DNA of 64,000 bases from Homalodisca vitripennis (GCF_021130785.1 NC_060208.1:168869501-168933500); one strand, 5' to 3'. Shown: positions 11,801 through 24,577, counted from the first letter of the stretch. Notes: generated by a model from the sequence alone, not told the origin. Numbers and translations: made by a program.

Positions 11801-13204
11801 TCGGTTGATTTTTCATTTGAAAATATTATATTTCCCTCAATATTGTTATGAAATAACAGGTACTGTGCCGATATTTATATCGTATCACGTGCTATAAATA
11901 ACCTACGAAGATTGTGCTATCAATTAATAACTCAATTATTATATAAATAAGGTTTTATATTACAATACTATTTAATTGCTTAAATAAGATAATGTATATA
12001 AGACAGGTTACAGCAACTTAAAATGTATCCAGACTATATTATATCAATTAATATATATATTTATATACAAAAATGAGATAACCCCAGGCATCTGCATGAA
12101 ACTATTTAAAAAATATATTTGTTCCTGAGTTATATTTTTACCCTGTGTCCAAATCAAGTTAACAAGTAGAAACCCAGATTTAGTAACAAGACTATAGTAG
12201 TAGTCACTGCCATAATTATCCATGTTTTATGTGAGAAGATATTGTAAACCCAGTGCTCCTATGATTAGTCTCTAATTTATAATAATTAAGGAATCATTTA
12301 CTCGAGGAAGACACTGCAAGAAACGAAGAAAACACCAATAATATAAGTGCTCACATGTTTTTCGAGGCATTGGTACACCATTGTAACATGTTTATGTAAG
12401 GTTGTCGCACAGAAAGTCTCTACTTTATGTGGCTTTTCTTCTCTTGAAATGAAAAAGAATAACTAACAGCATTTTTCTTCTCTGAAGATAAATTTCACGG
12501 CAGTTAACTACTTTCTGAATATAGCACACTAAATAAAAAGTGGTCAGCATCTCAACATTTAAGAACAAAAATCTTAACCTACTCCAAGCTGAGAAGTAAT
12601 TTAATAAGGTCTTCTGAGAGAAAACTATCTGAGGATTGCTAATTTTGGCAGGAAATACAACCATTATGACCGTTTAAGTTTTCTATTTCCCTTACCACTG
12701 CTTACATAAACAAGTAAATACACAAAATAAAAGTTTATATTTATAAACTTTTTACACAAAATAAAGAGTAAACAACTGTTATAGTGGGTCAAACTTGACT
12801 CCAGGCGACAATCTATGATTTTAATGAAGAGCGCAGGAAGCAAGGAAGACAAGAACTTAGAGCGTGTCGAAGGTTATTGGCATTACACAGACTTAAAGTA
12901 TTGGCCTTAACAAAGTAGTCACGGAATATTGCTCTCTTCTTTGCGTTGGTATCCAAATGGATTTTGAGCGTTTATTTTTACAATGCACTTTTGAAAAAGT
13001 ATACGTACCATAGAAACCGCAATCTGTTGTTTAACTACCTGCTCGAAAGTAATGAGGAGGTAAAATGTAGTATAAGAGGAGCATTATAAATACATAAATT
13101 TGCATCAATTAATCTTGATCTTGTATATGCGGAAAATCTCTAGGCCTGAATAATTATATAAATTCCTAACAAAATGTTTCCGTTCCACATAGCGAGTTTT
13201 AATT
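8841..13204. other. Non-coding AT-rich interval with one dispersed repeat
   Basis: No supported gene. Frames at 9508-9747, 12425-12664 and 12664-12852 (all minus) have no recognisable domain and biased Leu/Phe/Lys composition typical of AT-rich DNA. The only structure I can support is a dispersed repeat near 9015-9115. Confidence 0.45.
9015..9115 (+). repeat. Dispersed repeat, copy A
   Basis: A core of 32 nt (9038-9069, starting GAGGCTGAGGCTAACACC) is identical to 37213-37244 in the same orientation. Weaker similarity extends for 20-40 bp on each side (GCAGAGTGTCTT against GGAGTGTCTG upstream; AATTACAC downstream). The two copies therefore belong to an interspersed family that I cannot name. 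Confidence 0.75.
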
Positions 13205-13475
13205 ACCTCAAGAGGTTTGTGGCCAGTCACCCACCGTCAATGCAGCAGGTCAAGTACTTATCACCTTAGGCACTTCGTTCTCGCGCACTGCATGGAGATG
13301 CTTTTTAAATATTTTTTTATCATCGAACATTACGTCGTTTCAATGCAATAGAAAGAACTCCATATATTATGTAATTTAACCCTTTTAGGACCCTATAAAC
13401 GTTAAGTTTATTTACGCTGAACAGGTTGAAGTAACAAAGTATTTTTTAACAGACGCGTTACAATCTACAGTGAAA
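13205..13475 (+). repeat. Dispersed repeat, second family, copy A
   Basis: Diverged match to 59095-59350 in the same orientation. Shared blocks in the same order are TCAATG, AGGTCAAGTACT, TCACC, GGCACTT, CGCG/ACTGC, CGTCGTTT, AATGCAA, AAAGAACT, CCTTTT/GGACCCT, ACGCTGAAC and TAACAAAGTATTTTTAA. No frame is shared, so this looks like a non-coding or non-autonomous repeat. Confidence 0.72.
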
Positions 13476-14177
13476 CTTGTATGTTGTTAAATGTTTTCCC
13501 TTTCTTAAGAGGTTTTTTTGTGTGAATTCTTTCATCCGGTTCCTGTTACAAAACTTCAAAAATAAATATTTTACAATTAAAATTATGCGTATGTTTGCTA
13601 GTAAACAAATTAATTTGTATTTTTAATATTATTTTTTGTACTTATTTCGTGTATTTTGAAAAATAAAATAAAATGATAAAAACGAATTTGAAGAATGCAA
13701 TTATTAAAAACACTTAAAAATAATGTTTCTGTTTGTAACTAGTAATAATTTTACAAAGTGCAGTAATTAATTTATACACATTTAGATGTTTACCTTATAG
13801 CAATTTCAAAGAGCTGAATAAAAATCACTTATTTTTACGTCTTAAGGATTAGCCTTTACAAATTTTGTTTTATATAAAATAGTTTTTGTCATATTATCAC
13901 ATTTTTTACGTATAGATCAAAGAATATTGAATATACAAGTACACTACTAATTAATAGCAAGCTTACTAATTAGAGTTCTTCGTTCATAACAAATAAGAAG
14001 CAAAATTCCTCTACAGGTACAGAACAGGTCGGGTGTAGAGAAGCTATTTATGGTAACATTCTTGTTATATTATAAGGATTATAAAGGCATAACATTTATA
14101 AACATACCTGATAACAAGTACTCCTTTCTCTGTAACATTAAATGGACAAGTAAAGTATACAGGAATATATACATTAT

Positions 14178-14249
<72 letters not shown>

Positions 14250-15097
14250 GAAGACTACTTATATTTATAATTGCCTTCAACGGCTATAAAAAAGGGAACT
14301 ACATTTTATATTCCATCATGAATCTATTTAAACCAGTTTAAAAGAATATGTTAGCTTATAATCGACATTAGGATTTTCAGAATACTAAAACCATTCTAGT
14401 TATACCTGACGAGATTTATTTTAGTTTTATTAGTAATAAAATATATAATTGTTGGATAAATACATAATCTATTTTTATTAAAGAGTTTTACGTTTTACTC
14501 CATTCTGATAAGAAATTAAACTTATATGTAAAATTTGAAAGTAAAAGGAACTCCAGTTTTTTAAATACAAAATCTCTTTAGCATTCGTCTTAGCTGATTA
14601 TCTATTTGAAGGATTATTTATAACTCTTATTTATAACCTTTTATGGAATGATTTCATATGCGTTGCTTACTGCACTTTATATAAAGCTGTCTTTTGCAAA
14701 TATTCACATGAAAGTTTTCGTGAGAAGTAATACTCATGCCAGTCATTTTTGTCTTTCACAGTCCATCAAAAGTATATCCAAGAATGTTATCAATCCCGCT
14801 TGCTAAGATAATATTATTATGGTTGGATCATGTATTTTCATTTTGTCATGATTACTGTACTTTATTAGTAAACTGTAAAGAAAGTATTCCAGTAAAAGAG
14901 ATTTTTTTTATTCTTCATTGCCGCAATCTGGAGTAAACATTATAGGGTAACTTTATTTTAGCTATCCACATTCCAATAGTGAAGTACTGAGCATTTTACT
15001 AAATAAAGATGTCAACAAATGTTTCAGCCTCTCAGAAAATGTTCAGCTTAAACATAAAAAGGTTTTAAAAGTACCAACAGCTGTTTAATTATAGTTA
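13476..15097. other. Non-coding AT-rich interval
   Basis: No supported gene. It contains a (TA)n tract at 14182-14246 that produces spurious Tyr-Ile frames on both strands. The 66-codon frame at 14736-14936 resembles nothing I recognise. Confidence 0.45.
14182..14246. repeat. (TA)n microsatellite
   Basis: About 32 TA units. It is flanked by TACTT on the left and AAAGTG on the right, which extends the dyad by only a few bases. Confidence 0.95.
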
Positions 15098-16441
15098 TGG
15101 GGGGTCTGACATTAATTTTGGTGAAAAAATTATTTTTATTTTTACTGTTTTAGATGCTATGACTCTTTAGCTATTATTATTTTTTGCCAAAATTCTGACG
15201 GTATATTTTACCTTTTTAGGGGCATATTTTTTAAAGGTTTTCAATGCCATTTTATCGATTCTTAACACTCCTCCTGGTTGTAACTCATTCACTTTTTCGG
15301 TGAATTGTTACAAAAGTACTGCTCATATAAAGGCCTTATATTTTGTTGAAGCAGTGACTTAATTCCCTCTAAATGGCGTCTGAGAGATATGTATCTACAG
15401 CAATCTAACTCATGGCAGCGCAAAGGACATACTTCGTTGAATGGGGTTGTTACTGTAATCGCAGTTAATACTGGTAAAGCTATTGATGTTAGAATCAACG
15501 CTATTATTGGGAATAGCGGACATTTTAGAAAATATGAGAAAATCTTAATGGGCCATTTACTTTCACTTACTATGGACAAATGAGTCTCTTGAACAAGGGT
15601 TATCCGCGAAAAGACATAACAGTTGGTGCTAATACCAAAAAGCACTAGCGCAAAAAAATAACAATACAAATCACACACATCTAACTTTGGCAGTTATGAA
15701 TTAAATGAAGGCAATTTTTAAAAATTGGAGCAATCAGGAACTACTAAGAAGATGCCTGCATAAAAGAACAAAAAAATCTCAGTGAGTTACTAGATAATAT
15801 TATTTGGTTTCGTACACCGAACACAACTTTTGTGATTATAAATTCTCTGCAACTTGTTTTTTTATGAAGCTGTGGACACTTTTAATAAAGAAAACAGTGA
15901 GGGCTGAGATTTTAGAGAAACTAGGTGTGTTTCCAGGCACAAAATGTATTCAAGTAATGAAGCCCATTGATGAATTTAAAAAAAGCCGAGAAAAAGATTC
16001 AAGAACTACAAAGAAAGTGCCGTAAGCAGCTTTCCATAGCCAAGAAAAGTTTGGAAGACACAGTATAAAGAGATACAAGACCCATAAAATCCAACATAAG
16101 GAGCTGGAATGCATTGAAGGTTAGCCAGCTGTGATTTTAAATGCGTTTTCCGTAAATTGGTAACTTTTATCTTTAAGTAAAAGCAGAAGGATTTTCAATA
16201 CAAGCTAATTAAAATTTGTTTATCATGTTTTTAATTCTTTAAAAAATTTAGGTTTTGACATGTATTGTAAAAGTAGTTTGAAAATTTTAATGTTGCATTT
16301 TTTAATCCTCTGCTTAAAATATTAAGTAAAATGTCACCTATAAAATAAAAAACAACAGGGTTTTAGGTACGATCGTTAGGATATACATGTTCGTAAATAT
16401 GGATAAAATAACATGAAAGGATAAGGCAGTCTGACACCCCT
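15098..16441 (+). mobile_element. Mutator-like DNA transposon remnant, internally deleted
   Basis: The span is set by two G/C runs that could be element ends: GGGGGGTCTGACA near 15098 and TCTGACACCCC near 16430. They are only weakly inverted, so the boundaries are tentative. Between them lie two separate parts of a Mutator-like transposase of the type found in many arthropod genomes; the part joining them is missing. The element at 52 kb carries the C-terminal half of the same broad family, which lets the two remnants be placed relative to each other. Confidence 0.6.
15256..16110 (+). pseudogene. Mutator-like transposase fragments (pseudogene)
   Basis: First fragment: about 15258-15583. It has PPGCNSFTFSVN near 15270, then after stops SNSWQRKGHTSLNGVVTVIAVNTGKAIDV (15400-15490). 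In intact members this region reads close to DGTWQKRGHTSLNGVV; here the DG pair that includes the first catalytic Asp is lost (SN). Second fragment: about 15890-16110, with RAEILEKLGVFPGTKCIQVMK and a following Lys/Arg-rich stretch. This matches the family C-terminus, and the 52 kb copy has LQVLEALNLRPGKNFVKAMK at the same place. Roughly 300 residues between the two are missing. The frame is also interrupted by stops. Confidence 0.72.
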
Positions 16442-19400
16442 TAGTTTTAATGTAAAATATAAATAATATCATTATTAAAAAAAAATTCTAAAGCCTTTCG
16501 AGAACATGTTCATGTTGTTATTAAGTTAGCACTTGACTAAAAATTGCATAGCCCACTTTAATAAATGCATTTATGATGTAATATAATGAAACCGCTTGTA
16601 ACAGGTGTAAAAATATCAGATACATATTATTTCAGTGTCCAAGATAAAGAATTCTATTATTGAAATTATAGTTATGAATGTAAAGTTACTATGGACAAAT
16701 GAGTCACTTCCGTCAGTTTAAGTTATCTGCCTAATTCATTTATTATTTAATTTATTCATTAATTATTTGTTTCCCCAATCAGGAGGGTATATATGTTGGT
16801 TTTCAAGATTTACTTGAGTTAAAAAGCGTATACCAGCACGACCAGTAAGCGTTATTATTTACATCTGGTCTAAAATATTTCAAGTGCCATACTTACTTAG
16901 AGTTTGCCTTTTCGTCCCAATGAAAAAATATATAGTACGACTAAAAGGTTACTGCGGTCAAATATGTCAGTTCCGGCCGTATAAAATCACTTCCGTCTCA
17001 TTTATTCACTGATCCACTGTTCAGTTAATGTTGCACTGAACAAAAAAAAAATACACTTTAATAAATAAATACGAATTTGGTATTCAACTTAGGAGTTAAA
17101 TACTACTTTATAAAAATATGATTTGCTTCCGTTTTTTTTTTCGGTTTTTCTTCCGGGTTAAGGGGTCTCTTTGACATTCTTTAGACTGCAGTAAAAATGC
17201 TACATATAATATAAATAGAGTTAATCAGTTTCGAGTACCTTACTTGCAAACAATCACAGCTATGATCATTAAGGTGGTTTAATTAACAACGTTTAAATAG
17301 TACTTCTATTGCATTAGCTGGTACATTTGTATAATATAATATAAAAGGTACAATTTAAAGTAAATGTTACATACTAACTCCATCTATGCAATGTGCGTTA
17401 CAGTAATAATTAAGCAGCGTATTTATAATATTTTCTAAGAGTTAAATGTAAACATATGTTTCTGCCTGTTTTATCAACCACAGGTGAAAGTGTCTACAGC
17501 TGTGAAGTAGCAGTTCACTTTGGATTAGGTATCTTAAAAATGTTAATTATTTCACGAATTATGAAGTATTCTGAGAATTTGTTCTAACATTTCTCCTTAT
17601 AAACCTTCTTCAGACTTAAAAACCTATATATAAAAAAATTATTTGGCGAATTAGTCCAGCTTAAGAGGTTTTTTACCAGAGATGAATATAGTAAAAAGCA
17701 CTTTAAAAGGTTAATCCAGTACAAAATGTTAGATTTTTAAGGTTTTAACCCCTTTGAAACGATTTACCAGTACATTTCGAGCTATGCTTACATTTTATTT
17801 TTTCGCAGAACTCCTTGCGGGCCATCCTCCATTGGATGCGCAGTCAGTAACTACCTTAAAACTGTTTCATAAATTCAGTATTCACTACGTTTAACTGCCA
17901 CAATTTAAGGAAGACAAAAATATTATACCATCCCGAACATTATTACATTATTAGTGTTTCAAATTTTCAACCTGCGTAATATTTTATAGAGGGAACCTTT
18001 TTAAATCACATTTACGGTATTGTAAACTTATAGTAATGACCTTTGATGTACTGCTATGCTTATGTTCTCATTTAACATTTTCTTCTGACTCATTGGGCGT
18101 CATCTCGCCGAAATGACAAAAAATAGTACATACTTTAAAAAGGGAAATAATAGGTGCAGACATGATGTAATAACTATCACTGCTTTACCTGTAATAGTTA
18201 TAGAATCATTAAGCCCGTGCGGGATTTTATTAACAACAGGTATAAGTTTTTCATCATGAAAAAAGAACACTCCATATATAGTACATGATATATCTTATCT
18301 TGCAAGTAGATTACATGGGCTGTTTTTTTTTAACTATGTAGGACATGAAAACCAACATATGTATACATATTATTGATCAAGACAATAATGCAAGCCCAAA
18401 TGTTGAAGCATAATTGAATTAGATATATAATGAAATTAAATTGTCTGATCTGAAACTTTTAAATCTCATTAACATACAACAAAATAGTAATTTTTGATTT
18501 TTGATTTAATTTTTAGTGTCTTTAGTCGTGCAGTATATTTTCTTCATCGGGACTAAAGTCCAATTATCTTGTATAAGTTTACTTTTACCTGGCACGAAAT
18601 ATGAAAAGCAGCTGTTGTTACCAGTATAAATAAACAGTTTACTGTCGTACGTCACAAAAGCTAACGTGACAAGTAAACCAGCTTATGGTTGAATATTTAA
18701 CTAAAACTGATATTATTTTCATTGCTACCAAATTAGTTACCGATAGTAACAAGAGTTAAAAATATTGGACTGTTCTAAGTCACAATATTGTACAAAACCT
18801 AAGCTTCACTTGACACAGAAGCTGAAAAAAGTTGTCTCCTGAGTATATAAGTAGGTCATTTTCGTACGTCATCAAGCGAACGTAAAAAAAAAAATAGACA
18901 AAAACAACGTCACTGTTTTGTTCCAGAACTGAGATAATGCATGCAATTCATCTATTATAAAAGACTGCACTTAATTCCAATGACACATATGAACAAAATC
19001 GATAGTACACCAGATTGTATAAATAGGTTATTGTACATTAGAACATGACGAGTAAATGCACTTTTGGTTGAACGATTTAATTCAATATTAAAATTATTAA
19101 TGTAAACTAACTGGTAACTGCAGTTTTTATTGAAGTCCTGAACTAGGTAACAAAAAGCCACTTTACAACCACCTGGACATAGTCATGCATCGACTCGAAT
19201 CTTAAAATGTTCAAACAAAGTATCTAGTTCAAAGCGTCATATTTGATGGTGTATTTTAAAGTTAAATGAACACCTAATGGTTATAATTTTAACTAACAAT
19301 TCATTGTTTTAGAATTACATATAGAATAGTTCTATAGCAGATTCATATATTGTCCATTGTTAATAATAAAAAGCGTATTTGGGTAAAGTGCTAAGGGTAA

Positions 19401-19530
19401 AGTAGTTCAGAGTATTGCTAAGCTTTCTGACATTCCTTTCTTTGCAAATATATAAGACCGTACTGAGTTTATTCCTGTGTCAGTCTTACTTAGTGAAACC
19501 TTTAGTACTCGTATAATCGTCAAATATAAT
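16442..19530. other. Non-coding AT-rich interval
   Basis: No supported gene. A 68-codon minus-strand frame at 18955-19161 has no recognisable domain. I see no tRNA-like cloverleaf or simple-sequence array. Confidence 0.45.
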
Positions 19531-19550
19531 CGAAGGGTCAGTGGGAAATA

Positions 19551-19711
19551 CGATGAGAGTAAATAAATTAGTAAAATTCGGGTTTTGATGTTTTCTTGTA
19601 GAATAAAGCAGTAAGTTTTTTTCAGTAGAACACCTTGGGGGAAAAGCGATGAGGGTCCTGAGATATTTAAAGTTAAAGATTTAGTGCAAGGGAGAAAAAA
19701 CGATGAGAGTC
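19551..19711 (+). repeat. Left subterminal motif cluster of unit 1
   Basis: Three copies of (A/G)CGATGAGRGTC start at about 19550, 19646 and 19700, all in the same orientation, with G runs 5 to 20 bp upstream of each. They are the reverse complement of the motifs on the right side of the unit. A role as transposase binding sites is an inference. Confidence 0.8.
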
Positions 19712-19879
19712 AACAATTGGATGTTTGTTGTGTTGGAGGTAGACACAGCTGTTTCCCGCTCTTTCTTTTGAGGTTATGCTGATGTTGTTGGTGTGCTGTC
19801 TATGATTCAACTAGTGAATGTGATTTGTTTTAATGGTTAGTTTTTATTGATTTCTCAGTTATTTTCAGTTTTTGCAAGT

Positions 19880-21666
19880 ATGGAGTCAGTGGGGGAAGTT
19901 GATCCAACACGAAAGAAGAAACCCAAGTTAGGCAGATTATCTGATGTCACAAAGTCATGAGGTAGGCCCAAGCTGTCACTGCTCGTGTTTAAAATGTTTT
20001 GAGACTGTGAATATTAATGATAGAAAAGTGATAATAAATAAGTTCAATGCAGTGACTGATTACAATGAGCAAAATTTGTACTTGGGTGGGTTGATTTCTA
20101 GTAGTTTAATTAAACAACGAATACCTAGAAAAGATGAACCTGCAAGCCATTCCTACTCTTACAGTTACAAAGTTAGGCTTTTGAAAAATGACAATCTGGT
20201 CGAAATACCTGTGTGCTATAAAGCATTCATTTCACTTGACGGTATAACACCAAGCTTATGAATAATGGGGAAATCACCAAAGATGCTCGTGGAAGCCACA
20301 ACAATCGTACCCATAAACTTAATGAAGATACTATACATAAGGTCCATGAGCATATACAGTCTCTTAAAGGTCGCAGGTCTCATTATAGTAGACAGGACTC
20401 AAACAAGATTTATTTACCCGATACACTAGATATTAAAAAACTACATGATCTGTATAAGGAGGCCTACCCTAACTTCCCTGTGTCGTATGATTCGTACAGG
20501 AACATTTTTAATACCAAGTATAATATTGGTTTTGGCTACCCAAGGAGCGCTACTTGTAGTTGTTGTGACCAATTTAAAGCTCCTGTTCACGACATTGAGC
20601 TCCAAATCCGCAATAACAGTGGTGAAAGCAACAACCTCCAAGAACAACTGAAAAAACTTAATATTGACCATGAATTTCACCTCAGAAAAGCTGATACATT
20701 TTATGAAAGAAAAAGAATTGCTAGGAAAGCAGCTCAAAAAAGCATTGAAGTAGAAGCCATTTGTATGGATTAAAAAAAATAAATCTGAGCGTTCCCAATA
20801 TTTCAATAAAGGACATTTATTATAAGCGCCAGTGTTCTTATTATCTTTTTAACATCCATGTCTTATCAACTCAGGAAAGCATATTCTATGGATATGATGA
20901 GACGATATGTAAAAAAGGCTCCGATGAAGTAACATCCATGCTGTATGATTTCATTTGTAACTTCTTGAATCCACAAGTGCGTCTTCTAACTATTATCTGT
21001 GATTCATGTGCAGGACAAAATAAAAATTTCAGTCTATTCCATTTTGCTTACTTTGTTGTTCACGTGATTGGTAAACTTGATAGCCTAAAAGTGGTATTTC
21101 CTACACGAGGTCACTCGTACATGGAGTGTGACCGAAACATGGGCCTAGTCAACATGAAATCTTATATCGAGGTCCCGGACGACTGGATCAGTGTGATTGC
21201 AAATGATAGGGTAAAACCTTCATATTTCATTGTTGTAAAATGTGACCGATCCTTTTTTATGGGGTGGACAAATTTCTTTGACGGATTGGATTTCCAAGAA
21301 AAGTGTCCCTTTAAATCACGTCCTGTTAGGGAAATGGAAATTGACATTATAAAGCCTACAATGATTTAGGTGCGTGACTCATACAATGGAACATTCATGA
21401 CCTACAGTATGACTCGAAAGTCCACTAGGACACAGAAGAAACAAAGGCTTTTAGAAAACCAAAAAGATGTGATTGAGATGAAACGTGGCCTTCATCTTTT
21501 TCCATCTCCTTTGTACAGTAAGGCAATCCAAATATCAAAAGCTAAGTTTAATGACTTGCAAGATCTCAAGAAGTTCTCACCTCGAGAGGCACAACAATTT
21601 TACGAGAGACTTACATTTAAAGATGGAAACAACACAGATGACGATGTAGATGTAACTGTTGGGTAA
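19880..21666 (+). pseudogene. DUF7869-like putative transposase (pseudogene, unit 1)
   Basis: This protein family is widespread in arthropod genomes and usually annotated as uncharacterised; I recall the label DUF7869 for its C-terminal domain. Start at 19880 (MESVGEVDPTRKKKPKLG). A frameshift at about 19945 leads to GPSCHCSCLKCFETVN, a Cys-rich N-terminal motif. A second shift near 20255 leads to RRSHYSRQDSNKIYLP (about 20373-20420) and then ATCSCCDQF, a Cys pair. EVEAICMD is followed by a shift at about 20770. The C-terminal domain has IICDSCAGQNKN (about 20994-21030) and TRGHSYMECDRN (about 21103-21138). A TAG at 21367-21369 precedes a basic tail to 21666. Acidic residues in CMD, CDSCAGQN and GHSYMECD have the order expected of an RNase-H-like DDE/D nuclease. 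That reading is inference, not shown. Confidence 0.7.
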
Positions 21667-21988
21667 GTTGTGGAATTTTATTTGTATCTTTAATTTGTCC
21701 CAACATCTAATATGTTATTGGTATATTATGAAACAGAAAATTCCATGTAATTGCTAACGAGATATCTACTGTAATTTTGTTTCTTTCCAGATAATAGAAG
21801 AGCATCTTCAAAAAATTTAATAAAATTATCAAGGATTTTTGAAAAACAAAAAAAAAAAAAAAACAGCACAGAAACAAACTAATTGATGAAATAGAGTTTA
21901 GTATTAGTATAATCAATCTCTGTAAAACATATTAGTTTAGTATCAAATATTTAAATAAATTTATTATGATAACCACACTTCTTCGCTT

Positions 21989-22262
21989 GACTCTCATCAT
22001 TCTTTCACAACAAACCAATGACTCTCATCGTTCTTACCTCAAAAGAAGCGTATTAAGATAATTTGTATTAATTTTACCTTTACCTTATAATGATATACTA
22101 CAACTATCGCTTGTTGGTTTGATCAATAATAAGTTCTAATTTATTTAAAAAATTAATTTTGTGCTAATTTAATCACAACTTAGAACGTATAATGTTTCAA
22201 ACTTTTGAAACGCGATTTCTCCCTTTTTAATTGACTTGACTCTCATCATTATTCCCCCCGGC
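21989..22262 (-). repeat. Right subterminal motif cluster of unit 1
   Basis: GACTCTCATCRTT occurs at 21989-22001, 22020-22032 and 22238-22250. The outermost copy is followed by ATTCCCCCCGG, the inverted counterpart of the G-run that precedes the left motifs. The copies mirror the left cluster. Confidence 0.8.
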
Positions 22263-22589
22263 CCTTCTCTCTTAAGTATACTGCGCAGTGGAGTTTTTAA
22301 AATATTTTAATGTAATTTATTTGGCCAGGTAATGCAAGAAGGGGTACCTCCAGATGGGACGTCATATATGTAGTGAAAACAACACAACACGAATACGTCT
22401 TTCTATTTTTATATTTTTAAAGTATTTGTGCGCTTAACGTCTCTCTGTTTGATATAATTTATTTTTATTATTCATTAAGAAATAATGAAAAATTGAGAAG
22501 TACGCATTACACGCAGATAATGCGTTAAGAAAAAGTAAAAAAGTTGTTTGCATATAATCAACTTAGCGGGGTATTGAGTGGGGGTCGCT

Positions 22590-23128
22590 TTAGGTTAGTT
22601 TATTTTGCCTGCAGTCGGTTCTGCAGTATTATATTCTCTCGTGGAGAGGAATGTCGTCTGCTGTACTGGAACCACTGGCGGCCACACGGAGAAGTATAAT
22701 AAGGATCATTTTGAGGAGAAGCCGCATATATCATTCTAATCTTTTATATAATGAGTTTCCTGTTTTAAGTGTAAGGGAATTACATATAAAATCTCTTTTA
22801 CTGCATACAAAACTACAAAGTTTTTATCTTTATAGTGCTTCACCACAACTATACTACCAGAAATAGAATACAGTTTGGATATCAGATATCAAGACCAAAT
22901 TTTTCCATATAAAAATTTAACTCTTTTTTAATAGCTCATGTGCTTTATAACAATATACCAGAACACATATTGGAGGCAGAGGGCGGAAGTGTAGCCGAGT
23001 ACAAGTGTACGGTGGGTCGGTGGTTGCTCAACCTGGGTTATGTTGCTGCAGAGGCACTGATTCGTTCGCGTTACCAATACGTTTTTAAGAATCCTGTTAA
23101 CAGCAAATTATTTGGAAATATTGTGTAA
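22590..23128 (+). mobile_element. LINE 3' fragment (reverse transcriptase C-terminus)
   Basis: The segment reads LEPLAATRRSIIRIILRRS, then NLLYNEFPVLSVRELHIKSLLL (22651-22866). After stops and a frame change it continues with LYNNIPEHILEAEGGSVAEYKCTVGRWLLNLGYVAAEALIRSRY (about 22940-23090). The LINE at 1.2-4.8 kb has the corresponding blocks in the same order: LLPLHTSQKAIMKAALQKP, LLFNEFKVFNITQLYA, and [25 protein letters not shown]. The two therefore belong to the same broad clade. No catalytic domain is present. It starts about 330 bp after the last motif of DUF7869-like unit 1. Confidence 0.72.
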
Positions 23129-24384
23129 AATAAGTTTAGATTCACAGTCTACTTTCCGAGTAAATATTTCCTTCACGGAGATTAAACCAGAAAGATATAA
23201 TTCCTGGTAAATTTTATTAACCAAGTCGTAAAAATTACAAAATTACTGCTTTATAGAGTACTGTAAATATTTTCATGGCAGTTTTGGTGCAACAATATCT
23301 TAATCTAGAAAAATATATTTTCTTACACAATGATATCACATCTTTGGTGGATTTTGGATATCAATTATCTTTTATTTTGTACATTAATTTTCCGTTCATT
23401 ACGGTAACAAATTATTTTTACTCTTATATTAACTAATCTACATTCCAATATAATTTCATCTGTTTCTATCAAGTATCCGCCTACATCAACTTCCTATGAC
23501 GAATCCTTAATAAAGACATGCTTTTTAACAATTTACGTAATAATAGAATAAGAGGCTACTATTGGACATAGATACTAACTATCCGCTTTTTAATAACTCT
23601 TTGACTCAAACAGAACCTAAACAATAGTACATTCATCTCACAAAAAATGGGTTACAGGATGTTTTATAAACACAGCTTTATATACATTATCACAATTAAG
23701 TCAATTTTAAAGATATTAAAACAAATAAAATAAACTCATAAAACGGATCTAGAAACTGTAAGAAATTACAATCTCAATGCTAATTTTTAAAGTAATAGTA
23801 TTGCTTTGCAGCTTTATATTGCATTTTACCAACAATATCAATATATTTATTAAATACCTAGTTATTTTGTTTTTATTTTCTAGTTATGTTCTAAAATAGA
23901 TTAAAACACGTTTCTATAATTTCACCTTTTCTCAAATGTTTGTTAGAATCAAAATAGTAAATATTTTTTTCTTAAGAAACTTAAAGAGTGGTTACTATCT
24001 TTATTAAACCTCGAGAGTCTTATGAATATTCAAGTATGAAACAGGGTTTTTTTCTTTTCTTAAAACAGTCTATGTCTGTGTAATTTTATTTAATTTCTAC
24101 AGTGTTAATTTCATATAAATGGTATAGAATGTTGAGCCATAAGAGTATTGATATTATAATTTTCTGGTATGTTTCTTTCTAGTTATGTATGAGCGTTGCC
24201 AATTCCATTAATGTAATATTTAAGGTTAAAAATGGAACCTCTCAACAGGCTTAGTCTTCTGAGGTCCTAAACATTCTTGCTAGTAATTAAGAAGTCAATT
24301 GTATTTAAATGTCCAGTATGTTATTTGAAAAATGTAATCTTTTTTGTTTCAATGCTACTCACTTATATTACTAAGTAATATTTG

Positions 24385-24426
24385 TTTTTAATTTCTTTAA
24401 GTAATTATTATTTTTCAATCAATAAG

Positions 24427-24479
<53 letters not shown>

Positions 24480-24526
24480 TTATTGATTGAAAAATAATAA
24501 TTACTTAAAGAAATTAAAAATATAAA
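24385..24526. repeat. Inverted repeat centred on (TA)n
   Basis: The left arm (about 24388-24427, TTTAATTTCTTTAAGTAATT onward through TTTTTCAATCAATAAGTT) is repeated as its reverse complement in about 24474-24520. Between them is a (TA)n tract (24428-24476). Arms of about 40 bp match without mismatch that I can see, and the loop is itself self-complementary. The whole would extrude as a cruciform. It could be a very short foldback element or a TA-expansion-driven palindrome. Confidence 0.85.

Positions 24527-24528
<2 letters not shown>

Positions 24529-24572
<44 letters not shown>
24529..24572. repeat. (TA)n microsatellite
   Basis: About 21 TA units directly after the right arm of the palindrome at 24.4 kb. 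Confidence 0.95.

Positions 24573-24577
<5 letters not shown>

Larger units (their letters stand above)
19531..22262 (+). mobile_element. DUF7869-like transposon unit 1 with inverted motif clusters
   Basis: A coding core (19880-21666) lies between clusters of one short motif in opposite orientations. Left side: CGATGAGAGT at 19551-19560, CGATGAGGGTC at 19647-19657 and CGATGAGAGTC at 19701-19711, each preceded by a G run and an A-rich stretch (for example GGGGGAAAAG). Right side: GACTCTCATCATT at 21989-22001, GACTCTCATCGTT at 22020-22032 and GACTCTCATCATT at 22238-22250, the last followed by ATTCCCCCCGG. Inverted termini around a transposase-like frame are the mark of a DNA transposon. The exact outer ends and target duplication are not resolved. 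Confidence 0.75.

Noticed and set aside
12425..12852. Adjacent minus-strand frames of 79 and 62 codons
   Set aside because: No domain, no similarity between them, and composition expected of AT-rich random sequence.
15289..15678. 129-codon minus-strand frame with hydrophobic segments
   Set aside because: It is antisense to the Mutator-like transposase fragment, which has clear family similarity on the plus strand.
20441..20806. 121-codon minus-strand frame, and a 68-codon plus frame at 20445-20651
   Set aside because: Shadows of the DUF7869-like frame of unit 1.
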